Below, piece by piece: positions 51,957 through 61,364 of a stretch of 64,000 nucleotides of DNA. Position 1 is the stretch's first letter. Each line of letters opens with the position of its first letter. Both the position numbers and the translations under genes were made by a program. The notes under the pieces are model-generated. The model made no database searches, had not been told where the DNA came from, and saw only the letters and a program-made list of their open reading frames with translations. Source of the stretch: Lachnospiraceae bacterium GAM79 (GTDB lineage: Bacteria; Bacillota; Clostridia; Lachnospirales; Lachnospiraceae); contig AP018536.1 in assembly GCA_003584705.1 (NCBI GenBank), positions 2,294,001-2,358,000 on the forward strand, written 5' to 3'.

Positions 51957-52936
51957 TTTCTCTCTTCAAAAGAGAACAATATCTTCTGGCTCTCCCGCTC
52001 GTACATGTTCTCTCTGGTCACAATAGTGGTGGCTGTGTCTATCACGCTGGGGCCGCCGGTCTGTCCGTTGATCAGGTTCGCCGCCGTCTCCACTCCCAGA
52101 TACCCCATGGCATAGGGGTTCTGCACGATCAGGGCATCCACCTCCCCGGTCTCCAACATTCCCACAGAGACCACATTGGAGTCAAACGCCACCACCTGCG
52201 TCCTGTCTCCCCGGTCCAGATCCCGGATGGCCCAGCCCACACCGAGGCTGGTCCATTCGTTAAAGGTCACCACCACATTGATCCTGGAATCCGACAAAAG
52301 CATCTCTTTTGTTCCCGCTCTGGCATCCTCCGTGGTGGAAAGGACATTGATGGTGGTAATATCCTTTACTCTCGGGTCCTGCTCCACCGTCTGCCGGAAT
52401 CCCAGTTCCCGTTGCTGCCCGTTGGCGGAATTCACATCATAATTCACGATACCGATATACAGTTCGTCTTCTCCCACCGCCAGAGCTGCTTCCGCCGCCT
52501 TCACACCGGCCTGCAGGTTATTGGTCCCAATGCGGCAGCTTACCATACTGCTGTTGACATCACTGTCAATGACAACGATCTTAATTCCTCTCTGGGCGGC
52601 CTGACCGATGATCTCCGCATTGGCATTGTAATCCACCGCAGAGAAAACGATCACATCCACTCCGTCCTCCATGGCCTGCCGCACCATCTCATTCTGGGTC
52701 ACATAATCTTCTTCCGATTCCGGGCCGTTAAACGTAACATTCAGATTGTATTCCGTAGCCGCCGCCCGGGCACCCGCAAAGACACTTTTAAAAAAGGCGC
52801 TCTCCGTGGACTTCACGATCATAGCCACCTGGGTTTTCCCTGTCTCAGCTTCTTTTCCGCATCCACTCATGCTCATAAGAAGCAGGACACCCGCAGCCAG
52901 CAGGTACAGTATTTTTTTCATTTTCTGTTTTCTCAT
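51953..52936 (-). CDS. Sugar-binding lipoprotein, probable sensor partner of the two-component system
   Basis: 327 aa from ATG 52936, overlapping the kinase stop by four bases (ATGA), so translation is coupled. Signal peptide with lipobox MSMSGCGK. Peripla_BP_4 fold: VAMIVKSTESAFFKSVFAGA, IGTNNLQAGVKAAEAALAVG and the hinge VVAFDSNVVSVGMLETGEVD. It differs from MglB, having no calcium loop. Genes in the order regulator, kinase, binding protein, then transporter are known for ChvE- or XylFII-like systems in which the binding protein signals ligand to the kinase. Its stop codon is inside the MITE-like end, so the original C-terminus may have been changed. Confidence 0.88.
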   Translation of the reverse strand: MRKQKMKKILYLLAAGVLLLMSMSGCGKEAETGKTQVAMIVKSTESAFFKSVFAGARAAATEYNLNVTFNGPESEEDYVTQNEMVRQAMEDGVDVIVFSAVDYNANAEIIGQAAQRGIKIVVIDSDVNSSMVSCRIGTNNLQAGVKAAEAALAVGEDELYIGIVNYDVNSANGQQRELGFRQTVEQDPRVKDITTINVLSTTEDARAGTKEMLLSDSRINVVVTFNEWTSLGVGWAIRDLDRGDRTQVVAFDSNVVSVGMLETGEVDALIVQNPYAMGYLGVETAANLINGQTGGPSVIDTATTIVTRENMYERESQKILFSFEERK

Positions 52937-54651
52937 ACTTTCTCCCATCCTGCCGCTGCATTTTCTTCCACCTTTGGCATCCGTATGATCACAGTAGTGC
53001 CTTCATCCAGTTCGCTTTCTATGGAAAGACCGTACTCTTTTCCGAAATAAATCTTAATCCTGTCGTTGACGTTCTTGATGCCGATGCCAGAATTATCTCC
53101 CGGCTCCTTATGAAGGATCGACCGACACTGTTCCTCTGACATACCGACACCGTTATCCTCCACCCGGAAGACCACATCTTCCCCTTCGCTGTAGATGCGG
53201 ATCAGAATCCGTCCTTCATCCACCATGCGGTCCAGTCCGTGATAGATGGCATTTTCGATTATGGGCTGCAGGGTGATCTTGTTACAGTAATATTGCAGAC
53301 AGTCCTCTTCCACCTGAAACTCATAGGAAAACTGATTCTTATAGCGGAAATTCTGGATCTTTAAATAGCTTCTGGCATGCTCTACTTCTTTTTCAATGGG
53401 GATCAATTCGTGCCCCTTGCTGATACTGATACGAAACAGTTTCGCCAGAGCATTGACCATCTCCACGGCATCCTGACACCTTTCTTCCTCGCAGAGCCAC
53501 CCGATGGCATCCAACGTATTATATAAGAAGTGGGGATTGATCTGGGCCTGCAGAGCCTTTAACTCCGTTTTGCGCAGGGAAATCTCTTCCTGACGTACCT
53601 GCTTCATCAGTTTCTGGATCTTTCTTACCATGTGCTCGTAGGACTGTGACAGTGCCTCGATCTCCGTGGTGCCTTCCACAGGCTGATAAACATATCCCGC
53701 AGCATCCTTTTCGAACTCTTCCATAGCCCGGATCAGGCGCTGCACCGGATTGGTCACCAGTCTGGATACCAGAACACTGACCACCATGGTCGTCAGCAGA
53801 ATGATTGTCAGCATGACACAGATGTTTCCCACCAGTTCCATCTCTTTGGCCGTCACCAGTTCACTGATATAGCTGACACCCACCACCTTCCAGTTACAGT
53901 TATCCAGCGCCAGGACACTACAGATCAGTTCTTCGGTCTCAAAGGAACCGTTGTGGCTCAGATCCAGTCCCTCCGTGGCTTCCGTCTTAAGACCCGAATA
54001 CAGCAGCTGCTGTTGGGGATGATAGATGATCTCTCCGTTACTGTCTGTGATAAAGCAGTAGCCATGCTGTCCGATTCCCACATCGTCCACATAATCCGAT
54101 ATTTTGGAGAAACGGATATCAATGACTACCCGCAGCTTCTGTCCGTCTGCTCCGGGAATCTCCTGTAAGACCGATACCACCCAGGGATAATAGTCCTGCA
54201 ACAGAGATTCCACATGTGGTTCCGACAGATAGAGTACCCCGGGGCTGTAGGAATCCAGTTCGATATAAGACAGATCCTTCAGATAATGTTCCTTCAGAGT
54301 ATGAGTTCCCGTATGGGAATCCACCAGCTTCCCCTGCTCATCATAGATATAGACCGCCACCAGATCCGACCGGACACTGCAAAGAGTCTCCAGTGTCTGC
54401 CCGGTACTTCCGCCGCTCTTTGTCAGATCCTTCTCGATCAGACTCATGATCTCCTGCATATCTCCGATGTAGTTAGAAATGGTATTGGAAGCCTGAGTCA
54501 CCGCCTGTTCACTGCTGGTATGTGCCGCCTGTTTCATACTTCCGACATAAAGAGAAAAAAAGTAAAAAGTGGACCACAGCAAAAACAGGGTAACCAGTCC
54601 CACCACTAATGTCGTAATGATAAAAGAAAGGGACGTTTTTTGCTTCTTCAT
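52933..54651 (-). CDS. YesM/LytS-type sensor histidine kinase
   Basis: 572 aa. N-terminal membrane helix (residues 11 to 32), an extracellular dCache-like domain to about 270, a second helix (NICVMLTIILLTTMVVSVLV), HAMP, and the His_kinase box QINPHFLYNTLDAIGWL with the phospho-His. The HATPase domain follows with ITLQPIIENAIYHGLD, VEDNGVGMSEEQ and GIGIKNVNDRI. It phosphorylates the AraC-type regulator encoded directly upstream (3-bp gap). It is coupled to the downstream binding protein, which likely presents the sugar signal to its outer domain. Confidence 0.93.
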   Translation of the reverse strand: MKKQKTSLSFIITTLVVGLVTLFLLWSTFYFFSLYVGSMKQAAHTSSEQAVTQASNTISNYIGDMQEIMSLIEKDLTKSGGSTGQTLETLCSVRSDLVAVYIYDEQGKLVDSHTGTHTLKEHYLKDLSYIELDSYSPGVLYLSEPHVESLLQDYYPWVVSVLQEIPGADGQKLRVVIDIRFSKISDYVDDVGIGQHGYCFITDSNGEIIYHPQQQLLYSGLKTEATEGLDLSHNGSFETEELICSVLALDNCNWKVVGVSYISELVTAKEMELVGNICVMLTIILLTTMVVSVLVSRLVTNPVQRLIRAMEEFEKDAAGYVYQPVEGTTEIEALSQSYEHMVRKIQKLMKQVRQEEISLRKTELKALQAQINPHFLYNTLDAIGWLCEEERCQDAVEMVNALAKLFRISISKGHELIPIEKEVEHARSYLKIQNFRYKNQFSYEFQVEEDCLQYYCNKITLQPIIENAIYHGLDRMVDEGRILIRIYSEGEDVVFRVEDNGVGMSEEQCRSILHKEPGDNSGIGIKNVNDRIKIYFGKEYGLSIESELDEGTTVIIRMPKVEENAAAGWEKV

Positions 54652-54654
54652 ATC

Positions 54655-56214
54655 TTATTCTTTCTCCTGTCGCATGGCATTGGGAGATACCCCGCAATAC
54701 TTTTTAAAGCAGTAGCTGAAATAATGCTGATCGCTGTAACCGCAGCGCTCCGCAATCTCCCGCATCTTCATGGAACTGCCCAGTACCAGTTCCCTTGCCG
54801 TTTCGATCCTCTTTTTCGTCAACAGATCCACGAAGCTTGACCCGGTCTCTTTTTTGATCAGGGCACTCAGGTAATTGGGGCTCACATGAATGCTGTTGCT
54901 GACGCCCACCAGAGACAGGGACGGATCCCCATACTCCTTGTCGATGATCTGCTTGGCCTTTTCACACAGGATCTGGCTGCTCTTTTTCTTGCCCGCATTG
55001 ACCAGTTCCCATACTTCCAGGCAAAGTGCCGTGAAACGATCCCTGGATTCCCGTATCGGACCTTCCAGCATGGCAAAACGCTGGAGCAGGGCGGAATCTT
55101 CTGTCACCGTATAGGCAATGCGGATCAGCGCCGAGGACATCCGGAAGATCAGGAATTTGCATTTCAGGGCAGCATCCTGCTGCACCTCCAGTTTGCCGAA
55201 TACATCCTTCAGATAGTTTTCCAGTTCCTCTCGGGAACCACCACGGATCAGATTCTCCATCTGAGTAACACATTCCGCCGCCAGCTCCATGTCCATGGTG
55301 TTATCCCGCTCTTCATCGGCAATATAATGGATGCCGCTCTCTCCCGGAGTGCAATATCCCAATGCACTCATAGCTCCTCTGTAGGCCTCGTGGCATTCTC
55401 CCAGATGTTCTCTGATACGGCTGACACCGATATGACAATGCATTTTCAGAATGCGTTCCGTACTCTGTACCATCTCTCCCACGGCAATATGCAGATACCG
55501 GTCGAAGGTCGACGTGGTGGCCGCCAGCACTGCAATGATCCTGCCGTCCATGGCAAAAGAATAATGCTTCATATATTTTTGCAGTATCATATCCACGGAA
55601 TGTACCAGTTCCGGTCTCGTACGGTTCTTCCCGTTGGTATCCTCCACCGTGATGGCCAGCACCGCATACTGAAAGGCATTATTACGATCCTTCAAAAAGC
55701 CGTTGCCAACCGCCTGTTCCTGTAAAAGTTCCTCCCGGTCCTGCCCCTCAAAGCTGGCATAATCATCTAGCAAAAGGGGCAGAAAAAACTGTTGCAGATC
55801 CGGATTATCATGTTTTCTGGCATCAAATTCCGCAAAGATTCCGTCGATCTTAAGCTTGATCTTCTTCAGTTCTTCCGTCAGATCCACCATAGTGATAGGT
55901 TTCAACATATAACTGATGATATTGTACTGGATGGCCTGCTGGGCATAAGAAAATTCATCGAAGCCGCTTAAGAAGGCGATCTGTGTGGTAGGACGTACCT
56001 CTCTGACCTGTCTTGCCAGCTCGATTCCGGAGACAAAAGGCATCCGGATATCCGTAAGCAGCAGATCCGGTTCCATCCTCTCCACCAGTTCCAAAGCTTC
56101 GATGCCGTTCTCCGCTTCCCCCACGACTTGAAATCCGATGCTCTCCCAGTCGATCTTCCTTATGATTGCTCTGCGTAATTCCTCTTCGTCATCTGCCACT
56201 ACGATTGTATACAT
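54655..56214 (-). CDS. YesN-type response regulator with AraC DNA-binding domain
   Basis: 519 aa. Receiver domain with acidic pair VADDEEELRRA, phospho-Asp in LLLTDIRMPFVSG and Lys in YMLKPITMVDL. A middle region of about 260 residues of the YesN type follows, and then two AraC-type HTH motifs (DPSLSLVGVSNSIHVSPNYL, then MREIAERCGYSDQHYFSYCF, ending KKYCGVSPNAMRQ). It is the first gene of the set regulator-kinase-sensor-mglBAC and probably activates mgl transcription; the doubled TGTACAGAA at 51771 and 51793 is a possible target. The start ATG 56214 was taken as the first in frame. Confidence 0.93.
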   Translation of the reverse strand: MYTIVVADDEEELRRAIIRKIDWESIGFQVVGEAENGIEALELVERMEPDLLLTDIRMPFVSGIELARQVREVRPTTQIAFLSGFDEFSYAQQAIQYNIISYMLKPITMVDLTEELKKIKLKIDGIFAEFDARKHDNPDLQQFFLPLLLDDYASFEGQDREELLQEQAVGNGFLKDRNNAFQYAVLAITVEDTNGKNRTRPELVHSVDMILQKYMKHYSFAMDGRIIAVLAATTSTFDRYLHIAVGEMVQSTERILKMHCHIGVSRIREHLGECHEAYRGAMSALGYCTPGESGIHYIADEERDNTMDMELAAECVTQMENLIRGGSREELENYLKDVFGKLEVQQDAALKCKFLIFRMSSALIRIAYTVTEDSALLQRFAMLEGPIRESRDRFTALCLEVWELVNAGKKKSSQILCEKAKQIIDKEYGDPSLSLVGVSNSIHVSPNYLSALIKKETGSSFVDLLTKKRIETARELVLGSSMKMREIAERCGYSDQHYFSYCFKKYCGVSPNAMRQEKE

Positions 56215-56236
56215 TGCTGTCCCTCTCTGGTATGTA

Positions 56237-58369
56237 TTATTTTAAGGTAAGTATCTTCCCGGAAAACGCAATGGGAAGGGATATTTTTCTGGTACTGTTT
56301 TCGCCTGCAAACAGAATCTGGGCAATGCCGTCAGCCGATACGGACGCAATCCTGCCGGTTCCGTATTTCTGATGCTGTACTTCCCGTCCGGACTCACAGG
56401 CTGCGATGCAGGCCTCCACTTCCCGTGGCGGCAGCTTCTGCACCTTTTTGTCCGGTGTCTTTAGCAGCGAGCCTCTGATCCCGACAGCCGTACCGGTCTT
56501 TCTTACAGCGTTTAACGGCTTCGTTTTCTCAAACACTTCTCCTGAAAAAGCAGAGGTCAGATTCGGTCCAAAGGTAAATACATACAGCTGTTCCTTCGCT
56601 CTCGTCATTCCCACATAATAAAGCCTTCTCTCTTCCTCATAGGCATTGGCCTCCGGGGAATCCGGTACACAGCCCCTCCCCGGAATCTGGGAAGGGATCA
56701 CTCCCGCCAGCATATCCGCCAGATACACTCTTGTGTATTCCAGTCCCTTGCTGGAATGGATCGTTGACAGGATAAAATTACTCTTCGGATCCCCGTAGCC
56801 CTCTCGCATCATCTCCTGCAGCTTCTGTAATCTTGCAGGGAAATCAAACAGGCTGTTCTCCTGATCTCCCAGGGCCTTTAATATCTCCGCCTTGCCACTG
56901 TCCAACCCGTGGGTATCCATGAATTCCTGATATCCCATATAATTCAGGATCCGGTAGATAGCTTTTCCTGCTGACTCATACCGCATATTGTCCAGATGGG
57001 TAGCCAGTGCCTTGCACTGTTTTCTGGTGTAAACGGATACCTCATCCATTTCCGCCACCGTATCCAACAGTGTCAGTCGTCTGGTATTGGCATCCACCGC
57101 CTCCATGGCCGCCTTTTTGCTGATACCGGCTCCCATTTTGTAATAGATCCGAAGAAATGCCTCCCCATCCCATGGATCCAGAGACAACTGAATAAAATCA
57201 CAGATATCGTTGACCACCGGATGGGAAAAGAAGGTCATATCCGAATTTTTCACCCGGCAGGACAATCCTTTACGTTCCAACAGATCAATGATGGGAAGTG
57301 CACTTTCGTTATTCCGGTATAATACTGCCGTCTCCTGTTCACAGTCCTGGGCTACTTTCAGCAGATAATTGTACTGTCCCTGTCTGGATACTGCCTTGAT
57401 CTCTGTAACGCAGCCACCACCTTCTCTGGCCGCGGTCATCTTCTTCGGATGTCTGTTTTTATTCTTCTGGATCAGAGTATCCGCCGCCCGGACGATCTCC
57501 TGCCTGCTGCGGTAATTGGTCTCCATGAGAAGGATCCCTGCTCCCGGATGTCTGTCCTCAAAGGAGACAAGTGCCTGCGGGTAAGCTGCCCGGAAGCCGT
57601 AGATACTCTGGTCTTCATCTCCCACCATAAACAGATTCCGGCTCTGCGCCGCCAGCAGGTCGATCATATCATGCTGTATTTTCGAAGTATCCTGCGCTTC
57701 ATCCACACAGAAATACCGATACTGCTCCCTGAAATGTGCAAGTACCTCAGGATACTGTTCCAGAATTCTGAGGGCGTAGATCATCTGATCATCGTAATCG
57801 ATCATCTGCATCTGCCTGAGTTTCGCATTATAAGTACGGAATATCTCCGGGAATTTCTCCACATCCGTGTCCATATCCCGGATTTTCTCCGGTGTCAGAC
57901 GCATATTTTTCGCATAGGTGATATCCAGCTGGGTCTCTTTGATATCATTTTCCGTGGCGTATTTCCCCGTTACTTCCAGAAAAGACTGTTTGACGGCCGC
58001 CGAGGCTTCCTTATCTGCCACCTGAAAAGGCGTTTTCCCGGTACGGTAGGCAAAATATTGCAGTACCTTCTGGGAGATGCCGTTGATGGTGCGAAACTCC
58101 AGCCGCTCTGCATCCGCTTCTCCGAACATCCCCGCAAACCGCCTGCGCATATCATTCGTTGCCGCCACCGTATAGGTCACTGTCAGGATCGACTCCGGTG
58201 TTATTCCCAGGCAATAGATCATATAGCCCAGTCTGCTGACCAGTACGGTGGTCTTACCGCTTCCTGGAACCGCAAGAAGCAGTACCGGACCTTCCGTGGC
58301 CTGTACCGCCTGCATCTGCTGTTCGTTTAACTGTATGTGATAGTTCCGTACAAATTCCGTAAAATTCAA
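56237..58369 (-). CDS. UvrD/Rep-like superfamily 1 helicase
   Basis: 710 aa. Walker A LLLAVPGSGKTT, motif II FCVDEAQDTSKIQHD, motif III GDEDQSIYGFRAAYPQ, motif IV ETNYRSRQEIV, motif V LSTIHSSKGLEYTRVYL, motif VI RRLYYVGMTRAKEQLY. It differs from PcrA at 23594 in having AVPGSGKT and lacking the PcrA C-terminal tail; the end (EVQHQKYGTGRIASVSAD) is a short variant. The start is TTG at 58369, overlapping the NUDIX stop by four bases; ATG codons further in would cut the Q-motif. Clostridia often carry this second UvrD-like helicase, probably for repair. The 3' end is 23 bp from the regulator gene. Confidence 0.9.
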   Translation of the reverse strand: MNFTEFVRNYHIQLNEQQMQAVQATEGPVLLLAVPGSGKTTVLVSRLGYMIYCLGITPESILTVTYTVAATNDMRRRFAGMFGEADAERLEFRTINGISQKVLQYFAYRTGKTPFQVADKEASAAVKQSFLEVTGKYATENDIKETQLDITYAKNMRLTPEKIRDMDTDVEKFPEIFRTYNAKLRQMQMIDYDDQMIYALRILEQYPEVLAHFREQYRYFCVDEAQDTSKIQHDMIDLLAAQSRNLFMVGDEDQSIYGFRAAYPQALVSFEDRHPGAGILLMETNYRSRQEIVRAADTLIQKNKNRHPKKMTAAREGGGCVTEIKAVSRQGQYNYLLKVAQDCEQETAVLYRNNESALPIIDLLERKGLSCRVKNSDMTFFSHPVVNDICDFIQLSLDPWDGEAFLRIYYKMGAGISKKAAMEAVDANTRRLTLLDTVAEMDEVSVYTRKQCKALATHLDNMRYESAGKAIYRILNYMGYQEFMDTHGLDSGKAEILKALGDQENSLFDFPARLQKLQEMMREGYGDPKSNFILSTIHSSKGLEYTRVYLADMLAGVIPSQIPGRGCVPDSPEANAYEEERRLYYVGMTRAKEQLYVFTFGPNLTSAFSGEVFEKTKPLNAVRKTGTAVGIRGSLLKTPDKKVQKLPPREVEACIAACESGREVQHQKYGTGRIASVSADGIAQILFAGENSTRKISLPIAFSGKILTLK

Positions 58370-58899
58370 TTCATTGTCCCACTTTCCGCCTCTGGCGTTT
58401 TTCTGCCTTCCTTTGTCGCTATCGGCTCACCGTCCAGTACTGCATCCAGAAGGATACCATTCTCATCGTAAGACAGTTTTAAGGAGAAAAAGGGGCGGTT
58501 CTCACGAAGCAGCCGGAAAAATATCTTGTCCCCTTCCCAGAGATCCAGTTCCTCCACCTTATTGATCTCCACCCATTCCAGCGCTCCTTCGTCACACTCC
58601 CTCGGTTCCCCCGTAAATCCATCCGCCGTATACAGGCACATATACTCACAGACGTCCCGGTATAAAAAGGTGATGATTCCCCGGAACCGGTAGGCCGTCA
58701 GAGTATACCCTGTCTCTTCCTTTACTTCCCGGAGCACACAGTCCTCCGGGCTTTCGTCCGCCTCGAAATGACCACCCACGCCGATCCATTTGTCTTTGTT
58801 AATGTCATTTTCCTTCTTCACCCGGTGAAGCATCAGATATTTTCCGTCCTGCTCGATGTAGCAGAGCGTGGTCAGATTTCTGAGCTGCTGTATACTCAT
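58366..58899 (-). CDS. NUDIX hydrolase (8-oxo-dGTP diphosphatase-like)
   Basis: 177 aa. Nudix box GHFEADESPEDCVLREVKEE followed by TG matches Gx5Ex7REUxEExGU with the metal-binding Glu residues intact. It starts MSIQQLRNLTTLCYIEQDGK, as in the MutT/YtkD-like group that cleanses oxidised nucleotides; about 30 residues of C-terminal tail are extra. It overlaps the UvrD-like helicase gene by four bases, so the two form a DNA-maintenance pair. A GAGGAGAAAG site precedes the ATG at about nine bases. Confidence 0.9.
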   Translation of the reverse strand: MSIQQLRNLTTLCYIEQDGKYLMLHRVKKENDINKDKWIGVGGHFEADESPEDCVLREVKEETGYTLTAYRFRGIITFLYRDVCEYMCLYTADGFTGEPRECDEGALEWVEINKVEELDLWEGDKIFFRLLRENRPFFSLKLSYDENGILLDAVLDGEPIATKEGRKTPEAESGTMN

Positions 58900-58948
58900 T
58901 TTCTTTCTCCTCTATATCCCTATCCTCTGAAAAATCTGTCCAAAATTA

Positions 58949-59086
58949 TTATTTCTTACAATGTTCCGCAATGGCTGCGATCGCTTTCTCCATCTGGAAC
59001 GGTTCCGCCAGATGTGCATTCCTTCCGGCGGTCAGACATTTCTTCGCATCTTCTTCATACGTCAGTGCATTTTCCCTATTCCTCAC
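58949..59086 (-). pseudogene. Remnant of a receiver domain (hybrid histidine kinase or response regulator)
   Basis: A minus-strand frame gives AKKCLTAGRNAHLAEPFQME followed by KAIAAIAEHCKK and a stop. It matches the end of receiver domains of hybrid kinases, where the Lys-Pro after the loop is typically AKP; here it is AEP. There is no intact start, no phospho-acceptor half and stop codons upstream, so this is the decayed 3' end of a lost gene. It lies between the NUDIX gene and SpoIVB. Confidence 0.55.
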
Positions 59087-59157
59087 ATTACAAATCCATT
59101 TTTGCATTTGAATGCATATTTAATTTATTTTACCATATTGACTGCCGGACGGCAACC

Positions 59158-60510
59158 TTATTGCTCCAGCATATTCTCAATAAAAATCCCATATCCTCTG
59201 GTACTGTCCTGCACGAGAACATGGGTGACGGCCCCTACGAATTTACCGTTCTGGATGATAGGTGCACCGCTCATTCCCTGGACGATTCCTCCGGTCAGGG
59301 CGATCAGGTCAGAATCTGTGACTTTCAGTTCGATTCCCCGGTTCACGTTGTCATGATCGAGATGAATGTCGGTGATCTCGATATCATAGTATCTGGTGGT
59401 GCCGTCTACAGTACACAAAATCTGCGCCGGTCCCTTTCGGATCTCCTGTTTTAATCCAATGGGCATCGCCTCTTCCGTTCCCAGTGCCAGTGCTTTGTCA
59501 TTGCACTTGCCGAAGATTCCCCGGACACTGTTGCTGGTAATATCCCCCAGAATCCTGTCATCAGAATAGACGATCATTCCCGTCATTTCCCCCGGATGAC
59601 CGGCCGTTCCCTTCTGAATGGAGATGATCTCCGTCTGGTACAGGGTTCCGTCATTCATTTCCATCAGGTTGCTGGTGTCCACATCATTGATTCCATGCCC
59701 CAGTGCTCCGAAATTTCCCTGACTGTCAATGTAGGTCATGGTTCCCACACCCTGGGCATTGTCCCTGACCCAGACACCGATCTTATATTTTTTCGTCTGA
59801 TCCTGTACCGGATCGATTTTAACATCAAAATATTCTTCGCCCCGCCGGATCGTCAAAATCGCTGCTTCTCCACTACCGTTTTCGATCCGGGTGATCAGAT
59901 CATCCTTGTCCGCCACTTCCGTGCCGTTTAGTTTCACCACATAATCGCCGCTTTTCAAAATATGTTCCGCCGGAGCCACCTTCTCCCCATTGACAGAACG
60001 GAACTCTCCGGTACCTATGACCATTACCCCTTCGGTCTTGACATAGATTCCGATGGGAACACCTACCGGGATCAGCTCCTGATCCTCGATCACCCGGATC
60101 CCCACCTGCTTAAAAGGCAGGATCCCGAACAGCTTCACCTGCATCTCAAGGCTGTCCGCCGTCCCGGTCTTCATAGTCACCGGCTGACTCAGATCCAGTG
60201 TCACGGCACCTTGGGGAATATTACTGGTTCCCTGTTCACTGACGCTTAAAATCTCACCTTTTGCGGGAATATCCAACGCCAGTGATTCCTCCGATTCCGC
60301 CCGCATATAAATAACAGAAGGAATACTGCTGTCCACCAGATAATAGCTGTAGCCCAAAAGTCCCATACCGGCCAAAATAAGGACAGCACAAAGGCAGGCC
60401 CGGTAGATCCGCAGCCTGCGCACCTTCTGTTTCCAGAGCTGCAAAATGATGACTGCATCTTCTCCTGCCTGCCTTTTTACTTTTTCCGTTTCCGTGATCC
60501 ATAGTTTCAT
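59158..60510 (-). CDS. spoIVB: SpoIVB-type serine peptidase
   Basis: 450 aa from ATG 60510, six bases after GGGGGA; an ATG six bases upstream abuts the site. Cytoplasmic N-terminus, one membrane helix (about 40 to 60), a PDZ domain (about 165 to 240, ILKSGDYVVKLNGTEVADKD), then the S55 peptidase domain with catalytic His in FGALGHGINDVD and Ser in VQGMSGAPIIQNG. In Bacillus it cleaves SpoIVFA from the forespore side and starts sigma-K activation. Its presence suggests endosporulation or a recent spore-forming ancestor. Length is close to the family norm. Confidence 0.92.
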   Translation of the reverse strand: MKLWITETEKVKRQAGEDAVIILQLWKQKVRRLRIYRACLCAVLILAGMGLLGYSYYLVDSSIPSVIYMRAESEESLALDIPAKGEILSVSEQGTSNIPQGAVTLDLSQPVTMKTGTADSLEMQVKLFGILPFKQVGIRVIEDQELIPVGVPIGIYVKTEGVMVIGTGEFRSVNGEKVAPAEHILKSGDYVVKLNGTEVADKDDLITRIENGSGEAAILTIRRGEEYFDVKIDPVQDQTKKYKIGVWVRDNAQGVGTMTYIDSQGNFGALGHGINDVDTSNLMEMNDGTLYQTEIISIQKGTAGHPGEMTGMIVYSDDRILGDITSNSVRGIFGKCNDKALALGTEEAMPIGLKQEIRKGPAQILCTVDGTTRYYDIEITDIHLDHDNVNRGIELKVTDSDLIALTGGIVQGMSGAPIIQNGKFVGAVTHVLVQDSTRGYGIFIENMLEQ

Positions 60511-60620
60511 ACACATTCCCCCGCTATACTTCTGTCATTGCTGTATAGGGTATAGTGTACGTCACATTCCTATTTTTAGTCTGTGGTCACCGGGAATTGC
60601 GGTTTACAGTTTTCTCCAGT

Positions 60621-61364
60621 TTAACCACAAATGACCACATTCCCGCTGCTTTTATATTCCTCCGGGCAGCCGTCCGTCAGAATCGTTCCACTCTGAAACG
60701 CCCCGAAGGTCACAGAGCTGACATTTCCGAACTTAGAATGATCTGCCAGAATAAAACATTCTCTGCATTGTCCCATGGCAGTCTTTTTCACCATGGCCTC
60801 ATTCATATCCGGTGTGGTCAGGCCACTCTGCCTGCTGATCCCATTGGTCCCGAAAAAGCCTTTGGTAAAATGATAACTCTGCAGATTCATCAAAGCCTGA
60901 TTACCTACCACGGCCTCTGTGGAACCCTTCAATTCTCCGCCGACCAGATACACACGGAATCCCGCTGCTGCCAGTGTTTTGGCATGAGCTACTGCATTGG
61001 TCACAAAGGTGGCACTTTTCTCTGTCAGATAAGAAAGCATACTTGCTGTGGTCGTACCTGCATCCAGATAGATAAAATCCTCCGGCTGGATCAGTGCTGC
61101 CGCTTTGGCAGCCACCAGCTGTTTGGCTTCCACATTGACTTCTGCCTTCTGTTCCACCGTGGGTTCATGTGTTATCACCGTCCGGTCACATGCCACAGCA
61201 CCTCCAAAGACCTTTACCAGCTTCCCGGCATTATGCAATGCTGTGATATCCCGGCGTACCGTGGATTCCGACGTATTTAACAGATCTTTTACCTCGGCCA
61301 CCGTAATGCTGTTTTTTTCTTCCAATAATTTCAGAATGATCTCATAACGTTGTTCTGTCAGCAT
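60621..61364 (-). CDS. fruR: DeoR-family transcriptional regulator of fructose use (FruR-like)
   Basis: 247 aa. N-terminal DeoR HTH (LTEQRYEIILKLLEEKNSIT, then VAEVKDLLNTSESTVRRDIT) and a DeoRC sugar-phosphate sensor domain with IYLDAGTTTASMLSYL and GGELKGSTEAVVG. Fructose-1-phosphate is the usual effector in this group. It overlaps the ptsI stop by seven bases, so it is the last gene of the PTS operon and should repress the operon in which it lies. Good match to FruR of Firmicutes, though an effector of another sugar is possible. Confidence 0.82.
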   Translation of the reverse strand: MLTEQRYEIILKLLEEKNSITVAEVKDLLNTSESTVRRDITALHNAGKLVKVFGGAVACDRTVITHEPTVEQKAEVNVEAKQLVAAKAAALIQPEDFIYLDAGTTTASMLSYLTEKSATFVTNAVAHAKTLAAAGFRVYLVGGELKGSTEAVVGNQALMNLQSYHFTKGFFGTNGISRQSGLTTPDMNEAMVKKTAMGQCRECFILADHSKFGNVSSVTFGAFQSGTILTDGCPEEYKSSGNVVICG

